Made by a program: the position numbers and the translations under genes | Notes under the pieces: generated by a model | What the model saw: the letters and a program-made list of their open reading frames with translations, nothing else | Told to the model about the DNA's origin: nothing | Databases searched by the model: none | DNA from: CAWDDA01 sp963813345 | Lineage (GTDB): Bacteria; Acidobacteriota; Blastocatellia; RBC074 | Reading direction: 5' to 3' | Length of the DNA stretch: 48,552 bases | Assembly (NCBI GenBank): GCA_963813345.1 | Contig: CAWEYR010000016.1 | Location: forward strand, 1-48,552 | In this document: piece by piece, positions 47,008 to 48,552 of the stretch | How the letters are laid out: each line of letters begins with the position of its first letter | Position numbering within the stretch: position 1 is the first letter of the stretch

Positions 47008-48540
47008 TTGAGCTCAGCAGATCGATACTTGAAATGCACAATTCCACCTGCGGAACCTGCGCTCGAAATGCGGTCCATTCACAAAGCGTTTCCCGGGGTT
47101 GTCGCGCTGGACGATGTGGATTTCGAAGTGCGGAAAGGCGAGGTCCATATTCTCCTTGGCGAGAACGGTGCCGGCAAATCGACCCTCATGAAGATTCTCA
47201 GCGGCGCGTACGCGAAAGACAGTGGTCGCATCTTCCTCGAGGGTAACGAGATTGAAATCAGGAACCCCAGGCACGCGCTCGAACTTGGAATCAGTATCAT
47301 CTATCAGGAGATGAATCTGATCCCGCATCTTTCGGCTGCGGAGAACATTTTCCTCGGTCGCGAGCCGAAATCTCTTCCCGGTGTGATCGACCTCGCAGCG
47401 ATGCGGAGATCGGCTCAGCAGATTCTGAATAGTCTCGGAGTCGGTTTTGATTCTCGCCGCCTGGTCGCGGAACTGAGTGTCGCAGAACAACAAATGGTTG
47501 AAATTGCGAAGGCAGTATCCATCGATGCCAGAATCCTGATCATGGACGAACCAACGTCAGCGCTCACTGAAAAGGAGATCACCGAGCTCTTCACGCGGAT
47601 CCGCCAACTGCGATCCGATGGAGTCTCGATCATCTACATTTCGCATCGTATGGAAGAGCTGTTTGAAATCGGGGACCGCGTGACAGTCCTGCGTGATGGC
47701 CGTCGAGTCGGCACGCGCGACATCGATAAAATCACAAAGCCCGAACTGATCCGGATGATGGTTGACCGGGAGCTCACCCAGCAGTTTCCCAAGGTAGCCG
47801 CTCGGCTCGGCGAGGAGGTCCTTCGAGTAGAACGGCTGACCCGAGACGGTAAGCTAAGCGATATCAGCTTTGCATTGCACGAAGGCGAAGTTCTGGGCAT
47901 AGCAGGACTCTTAGGGTCCGGGCGTTCCGAACTGGCGCGCGCGATCTTCGGACTCGACAGACCGGATGCTGGAACGATCTACATCAGAGGTAAAAAGACA
48001 GACATTCGCTCACCCCGCCAGGCTATCAATCTAGGGATGGGCTTTCTCACAGAAGACCGCAAGGGCCAGGGCCTGGTCCTGCCGCTCTCAGTTCAGGAGA
48101 ACGTGTGTCTTCCGAGTATCGAACGATTCTCGAAATTCGGCGTCGTAAGTGAGACAGAGGAGGCGAAGGCCACCTCTCACTACGTCTCGGAGTTGAGGAT
48201 CAAGGCTACGGGGCCGCGCCAGAAGGTAATGTATTTGAGCGGCGGCAATCAACAAAAGGTCGTTCTCAGCAAGTGGCTCTGTTGCCGCGGAGACATACTG
48301 ATCTTTGATGAGCCAACTCGTGGCATCGACGTCGGTTCGAAGGCTGAGATATACCAACTGATGAATAAACTCACTGCCGCAGGCGCTGCAATCATGATGA
48401 TCTCTTCAGAGCTTCCAGAGATTCTAGGGATGAGTGACCGCATTCTCGTGATGCATCAAGGACGCATCAATGCGGAGTTTTCAGCGGCGGAAGCTACTCA
48501 GGAGAAGATTCTACACTCCGCGCTGGGAGAACAAACTTGA
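47008..48540 (+). CDS. Sugar ABC transporter ATP-binding protein (RbsA/MglA type)
   Basis: Two nucleotide-binding domains are fused, as in ribose, galactose and xylose importers (CUT2 family). Domain 1 has 'ILLGENGAGKSTLMKILSGA', 'SVAEQQMVEIAKAVSIDARI' and 'ILIMDEPTSALTEKE'. Domain 2 has the degenerate Walker A 'GIAGLLGSGRSELARAIFGL', the typical 'GFLTEDRKGQGLVLPLSVQE', signature 'YLSGGNQQKVVLSKWL' and 'ILIFDEPTRGIDVGSKAEIY'. The 510-residue length is normal. The start is unclear: TTG 47008 has no ribosome-binding site and lies at the edge of a repeat, while ATG 47034 is in another frame and would need a one-base correction. Permease and binding-protein genes should lie downstream, outside the window. 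The sugar is not known. Confidence 0.92.
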   Translation: MSSADRYLKCTIPPAEPALEMRSIHKAFPGVVALDDVDFEVRKGEVHILLGENGAGKSTLMKILSGAYAKDSGRIFLEGNEIEIRNPRHALELGISIIYQEMNLIPHLSAAENIFLGREPKSLPGVIDLAAMRRSAQQILNSLGVGFDSRRLVAELSVAEQQMVEIAKAVSIDARILIMDEPTSALTEKEITELFTRIRQLRSDGVSIIYISHRMEELFEIGDRVTVLRDGRRVGTRDIDKITKPELIRMMVDRELTQQFPKVAARLGEEVLRVERLTRDGKLSDISFALHEGEVLGIAGLLGSGRSELARAIFGLDRPDAGTIYIRGKKTDIRSPRQAINLGMGFLTEDRKGQGLVLPLSVQENVCLPSIERFSKFGVVSETEEAKATSHYVSELRIKATGPRQKVMYLSGGNQQKVVLSKWLCCRGDILIFDEPTRGIDVGSKAEIYQLMNKLTAAGAAIMMISSELPEILGMSDRILVMHQGRINAEFSAAEATQEKILHSALGEQT

Positions 48541-48552
48541 ACGTTAAAGCTT

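Noticed and set aside
48544..48552. TTAAAGCTT at the window end as a cloning junction or another family A copy
   Set aside because: Nine bases are too few to decide; it may be a family A copy cut by the window edge, so it is not listed as a feature.

Overview
The window looks like chromosome from an Acidobacteriota bacterium, most likely of the Blastocatellia/Pyrinomonadales type. This rests on protein families, not on any database search. The markers are a MacB/FtsX-like permease of the 'acidobacterial duplicated orphan permease' kind behind a PadR regulator, a secreted protein ending in the acidobacterial TIGR03437-type C-terminal domain, and a large Oar-like TonB-dependent receptor with an N-terminal carboxypeptidase-regulatory domain. 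The genes for lipoprotein processing (lspA, lgt), BamD and TonB-type transport show a diderm envelope. I see no rRNA, tRNA, CRISPR array, phage or intact transposon.

Layout. 1-2.8 kb: 3' end of a secreted propeller/TIGR03437 protein, convergent with a GT9 glycosyltransferase. 3-7.1 kb: icd, mdh, greA, a PASTA protein and rpe. 7.1-9.7 kb: bamD, a repeat-rich gap holding the remnant of a HAD phosphatase gene, and a pirin gene. 9.8-13.4 kb: valS and nadC. 13.5-18.8 kb (minus strand): a small conserved hypothetical, a DinB-like protein, a YHS/lipoprotein-sorting-like protein, the orphan permease and padR. 18.8-22.5 kb: birA, coaX, an unknown gene and an RlmD/TrmA-type RNA methyltransferase. 22.6-27 kb: comEC, an AlbA_2/Schlafen-type protein and tatA. 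27.3-36.3 kb: YtxH and DUF948-like membrane proteins, ileS, lspA, lgt, a glycosyltransferase-methyltransferase fusion and a Wzt-like ABC ATPase. 36.3-39.3 kb: a D-aminoacylase-like lipoprotein and two small minus-strand genes. 39.5-48.5 kb: a Gfo/Idh dehydrogenase, the TonB receptor, a secreted hypothetical, a zinc dehydrogenase and a sugar ABC ATPase, which together suggest uptake and oxidation of a sugar or polyol.

Two properties cut across the window. First, about half of the genes, including single-copy essential ones (icd, valS, ileS, nadC, bamD, birA), carry single-base frameshifts in otherwise conserved sequence. This reads as consensus-sequence indel error rather than gene decay, so many genes are reported below as one feature spanning several reading frames. 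Second, the intergenic spaces are filled with several families of dispersed palindromic repeats that nest inside one another and in places supply the stop codon of the neighbouring gene. These repeats are the least explained structure here. I do not see a clear-cut new multi-gene system. The best candidates for follow-up are the repeat families and the glycosyltransferase-methyltransferase/Wzt pair.
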